Source: Cytophagia bacterium (lineage in GTDB: Bacteria > Bacteroidota > Bacteroidia > UBA7662). From it: a stretch of DNA of 64,000 nucleotides. The stretch lies in assembly GCA_009926405.1 (NCBI GenBank), contig RFOZ01000001.1, positions 15,904-79,903 of the forward strand, given 5' to 3'. This document shows positions 1 to 8,874 of the stretch, one piece after another. A program made the translations under genes and the position numbers. The notes beneath the pieces are model-generated. The model had not been told where the DNA came from, did not search any database, and saw only the letters and a program-made list of their open reading frames with translations. Within the stretch, counting starts at the first letter, position 1, and each line of letters opens with the position of its first letter.

Positions 1-62
1 AAATCGTAACCGCCTGTTGCCTGGCCCACCAAGGGAGCGGGCAGGGCCTACTCGCCTCGTAG
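1..62 (+). CDS. pntA1: NAD(P) transhydrogenase alpha subunit 1, C-terminal end (partial)
   Basis: Only the last 19 residues are in the window, read from base 3 to the TAG at 60-62. They read IVTACCLAHQG followed by a short tail, which resembles the usual C-terminus of the soluble NAD-binding domain of proton-translocating transhydrogenase. The 24-base spacing to the membrane subunit genes downstream fits the split alpha arrangement common in bacteria. The assignment rests mainly on position, since so little of the protein is visible. Confidence 0.6.
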   Translation, partial: IVTACCLAHQGSGQGLLAS

Positions 63-86
63 CATATTGGTTTAAATCAGGAAACA

Positions 87-407
87 ATGGAATGGAGTTT
101 ACAGGATTTCCCAACACTGATTAACAGTGTTTTACCCCACCTATACCTGCTTTTGCTCGCTGTTTTTCTGGGCATTGAGGTGATTGGTCGAGTGCCACAG
201 GTGCTGCACACCCCCCTCATGTCCGGGTCCAACGCCCTCTCCGGGGTCGTGGTGGTGGGTTCCATTCTTATGGTTGGCAAGGCTGAGCAGGCCCCTTGGC
301 CCGTTTTGGTTTTGGGATGCTTATCCTTGGTTTTGGCTACCGTGAACGTGGTCGGTGGTTTTGCCGTTACCGGGCGTATGCTCAACATGTTCCGCAAAAA
401 GAAATAA
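87..407 (+). CDS. pntA2: NAD(P) transhydrogenase alpha subunit 2, membrane part
   Basis: This 106-residue protein is the small membrane domain (domain IIa) of proton-translocating NAD(P)+ transhydrogenase in its three-gene form. It shows about three hydrophobic segments and the family stretch GIEVIGRVPQVLHTPLMSG followed by SNALSG, both strongly conserved in PntA. The enzyme couples inward proton movement across the inner membrane to hydride transfer from NADH to NADP+, supplying NADPH. The stop is one base before the pntB start, so the two are almost certainly cotranslated. A long antisense frame over the same bases is a shadow. Confidence 0.93.
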   Translation: MEWSLQDFPTLINSVLPHLYLLLLAVFLGIEVIGRVPQVLHTPLMSGSNALSGVVVVGSILMVGKAEQAPWPVLVLGCLSLVLATVNVVGGFAVTGRMLNMFRKKK

Positions 408-408
408 C

Positions 409-1839
409 ATGGAAACAATGATGGAGGTTGGCTACCTGGTAGCCCTTGTTTGTTTTGTGTTGGGAATAAAAGGCATGAGCGATCCGGCGACCTCTAACCG
501 CGGTAATGGGATTCTGGCCCTGGGGATGGCTTTGGCCACCTTGGTGACCCTTTTTCTTCCAGGGCTCGCGAATCTACCGTATATATTGGGCTCCTTGGTT
601 TTGGGGTCTTGGATAGGTCTGCGAATGTCCGCTCAGGCCAAAATGACCGAAATGCCCCAGATGGTCTCTTTACTCAACGGCTTTGGAGGTTTGGCAGCCG
701 CCTTGGTGGCCTTGGCCGAAGTGGTGGATTTGTTGTACGGGGAAGGGCTGCTACGCTTGCTGACCGAAACATCGGGAATGGGGTCTATGGGTTCCTATTA
801 CCTGGTTTTTTATATTGTCACTTTGATGATCAGCTTATCGGTTGGTGGAATCTCCTTTACCGGTTCTGTAATGGCCATGGCCAAACTGGACGGTAAGGTC
901 AGTGGTCAGCCCATTCGCTTCCCACTGCAGGGCTTGGTTACCAACGGCCTTCTCTTGGTTCAGGTTTTACTGATTGTGGGGATGGTTTTGTTTCCAACAT
1001 ATGCGGAGCCCATGGTTTACCTCCTGCTGGCCTTGTCCCTGGTCTATGGGGTGCTCTTCGTGTTGCCGATTGGCGGGGCGGACATGCCGGTGGTCATTTC
1101 TTTTTTGAATTCCCTAACCGGTCTAACCGCGGCTACCACGGGTTTGTTGTTTGACAACCGTGCCATGTTGATGGGCGGTGTTCTGGTGGGCGCATCGGGT
1201 GTGTACCTGACGGTCCTCATGTGCAAAGCCATGAACCGTACCCTGGGGGCGGTCTTGCTGGGTCAGTTTAATGCATCGGGTTCGGTTGCCGGTCGTGAAA
1301 TCAGTGGTCAAATCCGGGAGATAGGCACCTACGATGCCGCGGTTTTGTTGGCTTATTCATCCAGGGTGGTGGTGGTGCCTGGATACGGAATGGCGGTTGC
1401 TCAGGCCCAACACCCCATGCATGAACTCGAGAAACTCCTTGTTTCGAAAGGGGTCGAATGCCGTTATGCCATCCACCCCGTGGCCGGCCGTATGCCCGGT
1501 CACATGAACGTTCTGCTGGCCGAAGCCGATGTTTCCTACGATTTACTGATGGAAATGGAGGCCATTAACCCGGAATTCCCCCAGACCGATGTGGTGGTAG
1601 TGGTTGGTGCAAACGATGTGGTCAACCCGGCTGCCGAGAACGATCCAGGCTCTCCCGTTTACGGCATGCCAATCCTCAAGGCTTACCAGGCCAAGAACAT
1701 CATCGTAATCAAGCGCTCCATGGCGGCAGGTTATGCCGGTGTTGAGAACGAGCTTTTTTACGATCCCAAAACCCGCATGCTCTTTGGGGATGCCAAGGCC
1801 GTTTTGTCGGAGTTGATTCAGGCCGTGAAGGGTTTGTAA
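409..1839 (+). CDS. pntB: NAD(P) transhydrogenase beta subunit
   Basis: The 476-residue protein is PntB. The N-terminal two thirds are a bundle of hydrophobic helices (domain IIb), and the C-terminal ~170 residues are the soluble NADP(H)-binding domain III, recognised by VVVPGYGMAVAQAQHPMHEL near residue 325 and by GANDVVNPAA. I chose the ATG at 409, one base after the pntA2 stop. The open frame extends upstream to a GTG at 355 inside pntA2, and a second ATG lies at 418. With pntA1 and pntA2 it forms the complete membrane transhydrogenase. Confidence 0.96.
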   Translation: METMMEVGYLVALVCFVLGIKGMSDPATSNRGNGILALGMALATLVTLFLPGLANLPYILGSLVLGSWIGLRMSAQAKMTEMPQMVSLLNGFGGLAAALVALAEVVDLLYGEGLLRLLTETSGMGSMGSYYLVFYIVTLMISLSVGGISFTGSVMAMAKLDGKVSGQPIRFPLQGLVTNGLLLVQVLLIVGMVLFPTYAEPMVYLLLALSLVYGVLFVLPIGGADMPVVISFLNSLTGLTAATTGLLFDNRAMLMGGVLVGASGVYLTVLMCKAMNRTLGAVLLGQFNASGSVAGREISGQIREIGTYDAAVLLAYSSRVVVVPGYGMAVAQAQHPMHELEKLLVSKGVECRYAIHPVAGRMPGHMNVLLAEADVSYDLLMEMEAINPEFPQTDVVVVVGANDVVNPAAENDPGSPVYGMPILKAYQAKNIIVIKRSMAAGYAGVENELFYDPKTRMLFGDAKAVLSELIQAVKGL

Positions 1840-1888
1840 GGGGTGGACCTGCCAAGGCTTTTGCAAGTTTGCTGCCTGGTTCCAGCTC

Positions 1889-1905
1889 CCAAAAATTATT
1901 TTTGG
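1889..1905 (+). terminator. A/T-rich hairpin after pntB (terminator or promoter element)
   Basis: A perfect inverted repeat CCAAAAA-TTA-TTTTTGG is followed by TTTTA, 50 bases after the pntB stop. It could be a weak intrinsic terminator. The same bases contain TATTTTTG (1897-1904), a match to the Bacteroidota -7 element that could start a gltA transcript with a leader of about 115 bases. No good -33 element lies at the expected distance. The rest of the 181-base gap between pntB and gltA shows nothing else that I can name. Confidence 0.3.
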
Positions 1906-2020
1906 TTTTACTACAAAAGGTGCAATTTTTGAGGAGCCGAACGTTTGTGCTTTCGGGCTCAACTTTACGCATCAACCGCCCACCTTTTTTGTTATTCTGT
2001 CCAAAATTTACCCCTTACTC

Positions 2021-3310
2021 ATGTCCTCCTCCAACGCTGAACTCCATTACAACGGTCAGATTTACCCCTTGCCTCTTTTGGTTGGTACCGAAAACGAACC
2101 GGCCGTCGATATTTCCAAACTGCGGGACGATACCGGGTTGGTGACGTTGGACATTGGTTACAAGAACACAGGCGCCACCAAGAGCGCCATCACCTTCATT
2201 GACGGTGATGCCGGGATTTTGAGCTATCGAGGGTACCCTATTGAGCAATTGGCGGCGAATTCCAGTTTTATGGAGGTCTCTTACCTTTTGCTTTACGGGG
2301 AATTGCCGACCATGGCTCAATTGGAGACCTTTAATCATAGCATCACGCACAGGACCCTGGTCCACGAAAATATCAAGAAGTTTTTGGATGCCTACCCGGC
2401 ATCGACCCATCCCATGGGGGTTTTGATGAGCACCATTGCGTCGCTCTCCAGTTTTTACCCTAATTCCTTGATTGCGAACCGTCCGATGGCCGATATGGAC
2501 CGGACCTACCACCGCTTGATCGCCAAAATGGCCACCATCGCGGCGTGGACCTACAAAAAATCACTGGGGCACCCCTACATGTACCCCAACAACAAGCTAG
2601 ACTATGTCAGCAATTTCCTCCAAATGATGTTCGGGCACCGAACGGAGGATTATATCGCGGATCCGGTCGTGGTTGATGCCTTGAACAAATTGTTGATTCT
2701 CCACGCCGACCACGAGCAAAACTGCTCCGCGTCCACCGTACGCATGGTCGGATCTTCGCATGCCAATATTTATGCGGCTGTTGCTGCCGGGGTAGGGGCC
2801 TTGTGGGGTCCATTGCACGGTGGTGCTAACCAAGCGGTCATCGAAATGTTGGAGCAAATCCGGGCCGATGGTGGGCAGGTTTCTAAGTTTGTGGCCAAGG
2901 CCAAGGACAAAAACGACCCCTTCCGCCTCATGGGCTTTGGTCACAGAGTTTACAAGAATTTTGATCCCCGGGCCCGCATTATCAAAGAAGCCTGCGATCA
3001 GGTCTTGAACAAATTGGGCGTCAACGACCCGGTACTGGACATCGCCAAACAATTAGAAACCACCGCATTGCAAGACGATTACTTTATCGAGCGGAAATTG
3101 TATCCCAATGTGGATTTCTACTCCGGGATCATTTACCGTGCGATTGGTATCCCCACCGACATGTTTACGGTCATGTTTGCCTTGGGTCGTTTGCCGGGCT
3201 GGATTGCCCAGTGGAAAGAGATGCGAGAACTCAACGAGCCGATAGGTAGGCCACGGCAGGTTTATGTAGGCCATCCCCGCAGGGACTATTTGCCCATTAC
3301 CAAGCGCTGA
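2021..3310 (+). CDS. gltA: Citrate synthase
   Basis: This 429-residue type II citrate synthase condenses oxaloacetate and acetyl-CoA to citrate, the first step of the TCA cycle, in the cytoplasm. The three catalytic positions are visible: His in LHGGANQAV (about residue 266), His in GFGHRVYKNFDPRA (about 307) and Asp in KLYPNVDFYSG (about 364). Length and the N-terminal beta domain match the hexameric, NADH-sensitive type of Gram-negative bacteria. The gene stands alone, ending at a hairpin shared with the convergent pepP gene. Confidence 0.97.
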   Translation: MSSSNAELHYNGQIYPLPLLVGTENEPAVDISKLRDDTGLVTLDIGYKNTGATKSAITFIDGDAGILSYRGYPIEQLAANSSFMEVSYLLLYGELPTMAQLETFNHSITHRTLVHENIKKFLDAYPASTHPMGVLMSTIASLSSFYPNSLIANRPMADMDRTYHRLIAKMATIAAWTYKKSLGHPYMYPNNKLDYVSNFLQMMFGHRTEDYIADPVVVDALNKLLILHADHEQNCSASTVRMVGSSHANIYAAVAAGVGALWGPLHGGANQAVIEMLEQIRADGGQVSKFVAKAKDKNDPFRLMGFGHRVYKNFDPRARIIKEACDQVLNKLGVNDPVLDIAKQLETTALQDDYFIERKLYPNVDFYSGIIYRAIGIPTDMFTVMFALGRLPGWIAQWKEMRELNEPIGRPRQVYVGHPRRDYLPITKR

Positions 3311-3331
3311 TTTCCCCCGCTTTGCCCCACA

Positions 3332-3360
3332 CTTCCCCTCAAAGGGGAGGCGTTTTCTTT
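3332..3360 (+). terminator. Intrinsic terminator between gltA and pepP
   Basis: An 8-base-pair stem (3332-3339 with 3343-3350, one G-T pair) with a 3-base loop is followed by CGTTTTCTTT, 21 bases after the gltA stop. It lies between convergent genes, and its T-rich side serves gltA. The T-tract reaches the last codon of pepP on the other strand. Confidence 0.7.
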
Positions 3361-4663
3361 AGTTTCTGTGGGCGCTTTGGTAGGCCTCTTCGATTTCGTC
3401 GGTCCGTATGGGCAAATCCTTCATTAAATCAACAGGTCCGGAAGCGCTGACGACGATGTCGTTTTCAATTCGAATCCCCAGCCCTTCTTCGGGAATGTAA
3501 AGACCGGGCTCGCAGGTGATGACCATCCCTTCCTGAAGGGATTCGTAACGGGCTCCAACATCGTGGACATCCAAACCAAGGAAATGCCCCGTGCCGTGGG
3601 GAAAATACCTTTTGTAGGCCGGTGATTTGGGGTCCTGTTTGGCAACCTCTTCGGGGCTGATAAGTCCCAAGCGCAGAACCGCATCCTGCATGATGAGGGC
3701 CGATTCCTGGTTGTAATCGTTCAGGCTGCGGCCGGGTCGTAGCAAATCCATTGCCTGGCGTTGTACGTCCAGAACGGCATCGTAAACTTCTTTTTGCCGG
3801 GGCGTAAATCGGCCGTTGACCGGAATGCAGCGGGTTAAATCAGCGGCATAATGAGCGTAGGATGCGCCAAAGTCCATCAACAAGAGGTCACCATCCTTGC
3901 ATGCACCTGCATTGCGGGTGTAATGGAGAATGCAGGCCTTCGACCCCGAGGCAATAATGGGCTCAAAACTAAAACCTTCGGCCCCCTGTCCCAGGATTGA
4001 CCCTGCCAGGGCAGCCTCGACCTGGTATTCCATGCAGCCTGGCTTTAGCACTTTGAGACCCTGCAGGAGGGCGTTGTGGGTAATTGCTATGGCTTTTTGG
4101 AGAGCCTGAACTTCTTCTTGGCTCTTGACGGCCCTTAAGCGGTCCAAGGTTGGGGATGCCCGATGAAAACGATGCAAAGGAAATTCACTGATCAAACGAC
4201 TGACCAGGCGTTGGGTGGCGGAACGAACAGGGGAGGCAGAGGCCCGGTCGTTTTCGTTCAAGGCAAGGTGAAGGTCGGTGGCGTATTTGGCCTGGGTCCA
4301 CAAAACAGTCTCAAAATCCTTTTCCCAGAGGACTTGGGTAATGCCTGACAAGGCCGCAGCCTCCGCCTGGCTGTGCCGAGGGCCCTCCCAAACAGCCAAT
4401 TCGGGGCTGGTTTCCCGTACAAAGAGGACTTCTCGGTAAGCGGGGTTGGGGCAATCGGGGAACAAAAGCAGGGCTGTAAGCTCCTGATCGATGCCGCTCA
4501 GCCAATACAAATTGGAATCCGGGCGGTAGGGGTGGTAGGCGTCTCCATTGGCAGGAACTTGGTCGGAGGCTACAAAAACGGCCATCGAACCGCGACCCAA
4601 GGAGGCGACAAAGCGGGCACGGTTAGCCACAAAAACAGAAGAATCGAGGGGTTGATAGCGCAT
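3359..4663 (-). CDS. pepP: Xaa-Pro aminopeptidase (aminopeptidase P)
   Basis: This 434-residue M24B metallopeptidase releases N-terminal residues that precede proline. An N-terminal AMP_N domain (about residues 1-135) is followed by a pita-bread catalytic domain. The five dimetal ligands are visible in LMDFGASYAHYAADLTR (two Asp), HGTGHFLGLDVHD (His), CEPGLY (Glu) and RIENDI (Glu). I start it at the ATG at 4663 (MRYQPLD). The frame remains open to 4780, but that stretch holds the divergent promoters. The gene is transcribed away from the ribosomal operon. Confidence 0.94.
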   Translation of the reverse strand: MRYQPLDSSVFVANRARFVASLGRGSMAVFVASDQVPANGDAYHPYRPDSNLYWLSGIDQELTALLLFPDCPNPAYREVLFVRETSPELAVWEGPRHSQAEAAALSGITQVLWEKDFETVLWTQAKYATDLHLALNENDRASASPVRSATQRLVSRLISEFPLHRFHRASPTLDRLRAVKSQEEVQALQKAIAITHNALLQGLKVLKPGCMEYQVEAALAGSILGQGAEGFSFEPIIASGSKACILHYTRNAGACKDGDLLLMDFGASYAHYAADLTRCIPVNGRFTPRQKEVYDAVLDVQRQAMDLLRPGRSLNDYNQESALIMQDAVLRLGLISPEEVAKQDPKSPAYKRYFPHGTGHFLGLDVHDVGARYESLQEGMVITCEPGLYIPEEGLGIRIENDIVVSASGPVDLMKDLPIRTDEIEEAYQSAHRN

Positions 4664-4687
4664 AACGGGGTTTTCTAGGGGGAGGAA

Positions 4688-4722
4688 GCAAAGGTAAGAG
4701 GAGCGTTTTGATTGTGGATAAA
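4688..4722 (-). promoter_or_regulatory. Promoter of pepP
   Basis: On the minus strand TACCTTTGC (4696 to 4688) matches the Bacteroidota -7 consensus TAnnTTTGY exactly. A TTTA (4722-4719) lies 22 bases upstream where the -33 TTTG is expected, one base off consensus. The predicted leader before the ATG at 4663 is about 20 bases. It is divergent from the rpsL promoter about 70 bases away. Confidence 0.55.
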
Positions 4723-4765
4723 GGCCCCGGAATCCCCCATTTTGTTTAAAAAAATGGCCGATACC

Positions 4766-4798
4766 TTTGGATTTACACACAAAACCCTCTACTTTTGC
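4766..4798 (+). promoter_or_regulatory. Promoter of the 32-gene ribosomal operon
   Basis: TTTG (4766-4769), a spacer of 20 bases and TACTTTTGC (4790-4798) together match the full Bacteroidota primary-sigma consensus TTTG-N19-21-TAnnTTTGY. The -7 element ends 49 bases before the rpsL ATG. It is the only complete match I see at the head of the operon, and it drives rpsL onwards. Confidence 0.85.
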
Positions 4799-4846
4799 AC
4801 TCCCTCAAAAATAGGGGTCGGACAACGATACCAGAAACCAAACACC

Positions 4847-5254
4847 ATGCCTACCATTCAGCAATTGGTCAAAAACGGCCGGGAACACAAGGCGGACAAG
4901 AGCAAATCTCCTGCCTTGGACTCCTGCCCTCAGCGTCGCGGGGTCTGTACCCGTGTCTACACGACCACTCCCAAGAAGCCCAATTCAGCCATGCGCAAAG
5001 TGGCCCGTGTGCGTTTGACCAACCAAAAGGAGGTCAACGCCTACATTCCCGGTGAGGGTCACAACCTGCAGGAGCACTCCATCGTGTTAATCCGCGGTGG
5101 TCGTGTGAAGGACCTGCCCGGTGTACGCTACCATATTATTCGTGGTGCTTTGGATACGGCCGGTGTGAATGGCCGCAAACAGGGTCGCTCCAAATACGGA
5201 GCCAAGGCCAAGCAGGCCGCAGCGCCAACCAAAGGCAAAGGCGGTAAAAAGTAA
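4847..5254 (+). CDS. rpsL: 30S ribosomal protein S12
   Basis: S12 (135 residues) sits at the decoding centre of the 30S subunit and helps tRNA selection. TTPKKPNSA and RGGRVKDLPGVRYH hold the two lysines whose change causes streptomycin resistance elsewhere. Both are present, so nothing in this gene predicts resistance. The ATG at 4847 (MPTIQQL) is the family start; the open frame upstream runs through the promoter. The C-terminus has a short Lys/Ala/Gly-rich tail. It is the first gene of the operon, 21 bases before rpsG. Confidence 0.98.
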   Translation: MPTIQQLVKNGREHKADKSKSPALDSCPQRRGVCTRVYTTTPKKPNSAMRKVARVRLTNQKEVNAYIPGEGHNLQEHSIVLIRGGRVKDLPGVRYHIIRGALDTAGVNGRKQGRSKYGAKAKQAAAPTKGKGGKK

Positions 5255-5275
5255 TTTGATTATCAAGGTAAAGTC

Positions 5276-5743
5276 ATGAGAAAAACCTCCGCCAAGAAGC
5301 GCTATGTTGAACCGGACCCCAAATTCCGGGATGAAATCGTTACCAAGTTCATCAACAATCTGATGTACGATGGGAAGAAGAGCACGGCCAGTCAGATTTT
5401 TTACCTGGCCGTTGAGAACATCGAAAAGAAATTATCAGAGCCTGGTATCGAAGTATGGCGTCGTGCACTGAACAACGTTATGCCTTCTGTTGAAGTCAAG
5501 AGCCGCCGCGTAGGGGGTTCCACTTTTCAGGTCCCCGTTGAAGTAAAGCCCAATCGTAAGCAAGCCTTGGGCATGCGTTGGTTGATTGGTTACGCCCGCA
5601 AGCGCAATGAAAAGACCATGACCGATAAACTAGCCGCTGAAATCATTGCCGCCTCCAAAGGCGAAGGTGCTGCGGTCAAGAAAAAAGAAGACACCTATCG
5701 TATGGCCGAAGCCAACAAAGCATTCTCCCATTTCCGATTCTAA
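5276..5743 (+). CDS. rpsG: 30S ribosomal protein S7
   Basis: S7 (155 residues) is the primary binder of the 3' major domain of 16S rRNA and contacts the E-site tRNA. The sequence begins MRKTSAKKR and contains NVMPSVEVKSRRVGGSTFQVP and RWLIGYARKR, both hallmarks of the family, and has the usual length. It is the second gene of the str-type segment, between rpsL and fusA. Confidence 0.98.
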   Translation: MRKTSAKKRYVEPDPKFRDEIVTKFINNLMYDGKKSTASQIFYLAVENIEKKLSEPGIEVWRRALNNVMPSVEVKSRRVGGSTFQVPVEVKPNRKQALGMRWLIGYARKRNEKTMTDKLAAEIIAASKGEGAAVKKKEDTYRMAEANKAFSHFRF

Positions 5744-5788
5744 TTCCAACCGATTCCAACCCCTAGCTACGGCTCATACCCCATTACC

Positions 5789-7921
5789 ATGTCACAGAAG
5801 GATTTAGGCTTCACCCGCAATATTGGAATCGCGGCCCATATTGACGCCGGCAAGACCACGACCACCGAGCGTGTTCTGTATTATACCGGCATGACCCACA
5901 AAATCGGTGAGGTTCACGACGGTGCTGCGACCATGGACTGGATGGCCCAAGAGCAGGAGCGTGGTATTACGATTACCTCCGCTGCTACCAAGACTTCTTG
6001 GAAATGGCAAGACAAGGAGTACGCCGTTAATATTATTGATACCCCCGGTCACGTTGATTTTACCGTAGAGGTAAACCGTTCCCTCCGTGTCTTGGATGGT
6101 CTGGTTTTCTTGTTTTCAGCAGTCGATGGGGTCGAGCCTCAGTCCGAAACCAATTGGCGCCTCGCCGACAACTACAAAGTACCCCGTTTGGGTTTTGTAA
6201 ACAAAATGGACCGTCAAGGTTCTGATTTTTTCAAAGTCTGCCAGCAGGTCAAGGATATGCTCGGTTCCAATGCTGTTCCGATTCAGATTCCCATCGGCGA
6301 AGAAGAGCATTTCAAAGGTGTCATTGATTTGATTACCAACCAGGCCATTGTTTGGGACGAGGCCTCCAAAGGCATGACTTTTCAGGTGATTGAAACACCG
6401 GCTGATTTAGTCGAAGAAGCCCATCGCTACCGCCAGCAGCTCATCGAGGTTTGTGCCGAATACGATGACGCCTTAATGGAAAAGTTTTTTGACGATCCTG
6501 ATTCCATTACGCAAGAAGAAATCCGGTCGGCACTCCGCAAAGCGGTGTGTGACCAGAAAGTCGTCCCCATGCTATGTGGATCAGCCTTCAAAAACAAAGG
6601 TGTTCAAGCCGTGCTCGATGCAGTGTGCGCTTTCTTGCCTGCCCCAATTGATCAGGAAGCGGTGACCGGGACCAATCCCAAAACCGACGCCGAAGAAACA
6701 CGTAAGCCCTCCATTGACGCTCCTTTTTGTGCTTTGGCTTTCAAAGTAGCTACGGATCCTTTCGTTGGACGCCTGGTATTCTTCCGGGTTTACAGCGGTC
6801 GTTTGGATGCGGGGTCCTATGTTTTGAAGGTCCGCAATGAGCCGGACAAGGGTATTGTTATGGAAAAAGAGCGGATTTCCCGCCTCTTCCAGATGCATGC
6901 CAACGATCGCAAGGCCATTGATTTCGTAGAGGCCGGTGACATCTGTGCTGCCGTTGGTTTCAAGGATATCAAAACGGGTGACACCCTCTGCGCCGAAAAT
7001 GCTCCCATCATTTTGGAAGCGATGCAATTCCCCGATCCGGTTATCGGATTGGCGATTGAACCCAAAACCCAGGCTGATTCCGATAAATTGGGAACAGCCC
7101 TCGCCAAATTGGCGGAGGAAGATCCCACTTTCAAGGTCAAAACAGACGAGGACACCGGACAAACCATCATTTCGGGTATGGGCGAATTGCACCTCGAAAT
7201 CATTGTGGATCGTCTTCGCCGTGAATTCAAGGTGGAATGCAACCAGGGCGCACCCCAGGTTAACTACAAGGAGGCCATCACAACGTCCGTTACCCACCGT
7301 GAAGTCTACAAAAAGCAAACAGGTGGTCGCGGTAAGTTCGCGGACATTTTTGTGGAAATCATGCCGGGGGATCCTGAAAAAGCAGGTCTTGAATTTGTGA
7401 ATGAAATCGTCGGTGGATCCGTTCCACGTGAATTTATTCCTTCGGTCGAAAAGGGCTTTGCTGCCGCCATGGCCAACGGTGTACTCGCCGGATTTACCAT
7501 GGATACCCTCAAGGTTCGCCTTTTTGATGGTAGTTTTCACGCCGTTGACTCGGATTCGTTGTCCTTTGAAATCGCAGCCCGCACGGCTTTCCGTGAGGCT
7601 TGCCGCAAAGCCAACCCAATCCTCCTCGAGCCGATCATGAAAGTGGAGGTCATCACCCCTGAAGATTACATGGGCGATGTTATCGGGGACTTGAACAAGC
7701 GACGTGGTCAGATGCAAGGCATGGATTCCCGTAACGGTGCTCAGGTCATCAAAGCCCAGGTTCCTTTGGCGGAGATGTTTGGCTATGTGACCGTTTTGCG
7801 GACCCTTACATCCGGTCGCGCCACTTCTACCATGGAGTTCTCGCATTACGCTGAAACCCCTAAGAATATTTCTGAAGACGTCTTGGCCAAGTACAAGGCC
7901 ATGAAAGCCGAAAAAGATTAA
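5789..7921 (+). CDS. fusA: Translation elongation factor G
   Basis: EF-G (710 residues) is the GTPase that drives ribosomal translocation and, with RRF, ribosome recycling. The G motifs are clear: AHIDAGKTTTTERVLYYTG (G1, about residues 15-33), the GITI switch, DTPGHVDF (G3) and NKMDRQG (G4), followed by domains II-V with SGMGELHLEI. It lies between rpsG (45 bases) and rpsJ (9 bases). The tuf gene that often follows fusA in other phyla is absent. A 463-residue antisense frame within the gene is a composition shadow. Confidence 0.98.
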   Translation: MSQKDLGFTRNIGIAAHIDAGKTTTTERVLYYTGMTHKIGEVHDGAATMDWMAQEQERGITITSAATKTSWKWQDKEYAVNIIDTPGHVDFTVEVNRSLRVLDGLVFLFSAVDGVEPQSETNWRLADNYKVPRLGFVNKMDRQGSDFFKVCQQVKDMLGSNAVPIQIPIGEEEHFKGVIDLITNQAIVWDEASKGMTFQVIETPADLVEEAHRYRQQLIEVCAEYDDALMEKFFDDPDSITQEEIRSALRKAVCDQKVVPMLCGSAFKNKGVQAVLDAVCAFLPAPIDQEAVTGTNPKTDAEETRKPSIDAPFCALAFKVATDPFVGRLVFFRVYSGRLDAGSYVLKVRNEPDKGIVMEKERISRLFQMHANDRKAIDFVEAGDICAAVGFKDIKTGDTLCAENAPIILEAMQFPDPVIGLAIEPKTQADSDKLGTALAKLAEEDPTFKVKTDEDTGQTIISGMGELHLEIIVDRLRREFKVECNQGAPQVNYKEAITTSVTHREVYKKQTGGRGKFADIFVEIMPGDPEKAGLEFVNEIVGGSVPREFIPSVEKGFAAAMANGVLAGFTMDTLKVRLFDGSFHAVDSDSLSFEIAARTAFREACRKANPILLEPIMKVEVITPEDYMGDVIGDLNKRRGQMQGMDSRNGAQVIKAQVPLAEMFGYVTVLRTLTSGRATSTMEFSHYAETPKNISEDVLAKYKAMKAEKD

Positions 7922-7930
7922 ACCGCCGTT

Positions 7931-8236
7931 ATGAGCCATCGTATTCGCATCAAACTCAAATCCTACGATCACAACTTGGTCGATAAATCGGCGGAGAAGA
8001 TCGTTAAGACCGTCAAAATGACGGGCGCCGTTGTGAGCGGTCCTATTCCTTTGCCGACCGAAAAGAAAATCTTTACCGTGCTCAAATCACCGCACGTTAA
8101 CAAAAAAGCCCGTGAGCAATTTCAACTCTGCTCTTACAAGCGGGTAATGGATATCCATAGTTCTTCGTCCAAGACCGTGGATGCTCTTATGAAGCTGGAA
8201 TTGCCCAGCGGTGTGGACGTCGAAATCAAAGTCTAA
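7931..8236 (+). CDS. rpsJ: 30S ribosomal protein S10
   Basis: S10 (101 residues) is a 30S head protein and, as NusE, part of the transcription antitermination complex. It begins MSHRIRIKLKSYDHNLVDKS and contains the conserved GPIPLPT and the LMKLELPSGVDVEIK end. It opens the S10 segment directly after fusA, so str and S10 operons are fused here, as in other Bacteroidota. Confidence 0.98.
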   Translation: MSHRIRIKLKSYDHNLVDKSAEKIVKTVKMTGAVVSGPIPLPTEKKIFTVLKSPHVNKKAREQFQLCSYKRVMDIHSSSSKTVDALMKLELPSGVDVEIKV

Positions 8237-8240
8237 CGCT

Positions 8241-8858
8241 ATGTCAGGTATTATTGGTAAGAAAATTGGTATGACCTCCGTCTTTGCAGCGGATGGTGCA
8301 ATGATTCCCTGTACTGTTCTGGAAGCGGGCCCTTGTGTTGTAACGCAGGTCCGCACCAAGGACAAGGACGGGTATGAAGCGGTGCAATTGGCCTTTGGTG
8401 ATCGCAAGGAGAAATCCTCCACGCAGCCACTGATTGGCCACTTCAAAAAAGCCGGTACGGGCCCCAAAGCCAAAGTAACCGAGTTCCGTGGTTTCGACAA
8501 GGACCTTCAACTGGGAGACCAAGTGGATGTGACCCTCTTCAAGGAGGGCGATTCCGTGGATGTCATTGGTGAGACCAAGGGTAAAGGTTTCCAAGGGGTC
8601 GTTAAGCGTCACGGTTTTGGTGGTGTCGGCGGTCAAACCCACGGTCAGCACAACCGCCTCCGTGCTCCCGGTTCTTTGGGTGCTTCTTCGTTCCCCAGCC
8701 GCGTTTTCAAAGGAATGCGGATGGCCGGTCAAACCGGTAACGTTCGCCGCACTGCTCAGAATTTGCAAATTGTTAAAGTTTATCCCGAGCAAAATCTCCT
8801 CGTTGTCAAAGGCTCCGTTCCCGGTGCTAATGGCTCTTGGGTTTTGGTTCAGAAATAA
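8241..8858 (+). CDS. rplC: 50S ribosomal protein L3
   Basis: L3 (205 residues) is an early 50S assembly protein whose loop reaches the peptidyl-transferase centre. MSGIIGKKIGMTSVF is the family start; the frame is open further upstream inside rpsJ, but that gives no L3-like sequence. GGQTHGQHNRLRAPGSLGA includes the loop with the glutamine that PrmB methylates in other bacteria. The gap to rpsJ is four bases. Confidence 0.97.
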   Translation: MSGIIGKKIGMTSVFAADGAMIPCTVLEAGPCVVTQVRTKDKDGYEAVQLAFGDRKEKSSTQPLIGHFKKAGTGPKAKVTEFRGFDKDLQLGDQVDVTLFKEGDSVDVIGETKGKGFQGVVKRHGFGGVGGQTHGQHNRLRAPGSLGASSFPSRVFKGMRMAGQTGNVRRTAQNLQIVKVYPEQNLLVVKGSVPGANGSWVLVQK

Positions 8859-8874
8859 TTCATTCGCCTACGTC

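Noticed and set aside
1848..1859. CCTGCCAAGGCT occurring both here and at 60709-60720 in gaps
   Set aside because: A shared 12-mer is expected by chance many times in 64 kb; there is no longer match around it and no pattern of further copies.
6581..7972. 463-residue antisense open frame over fusA
   Set aside because: It lies wholly opposite a clear EF-G gene, has no recognisable domain and is explained by the codon bias of fusA.
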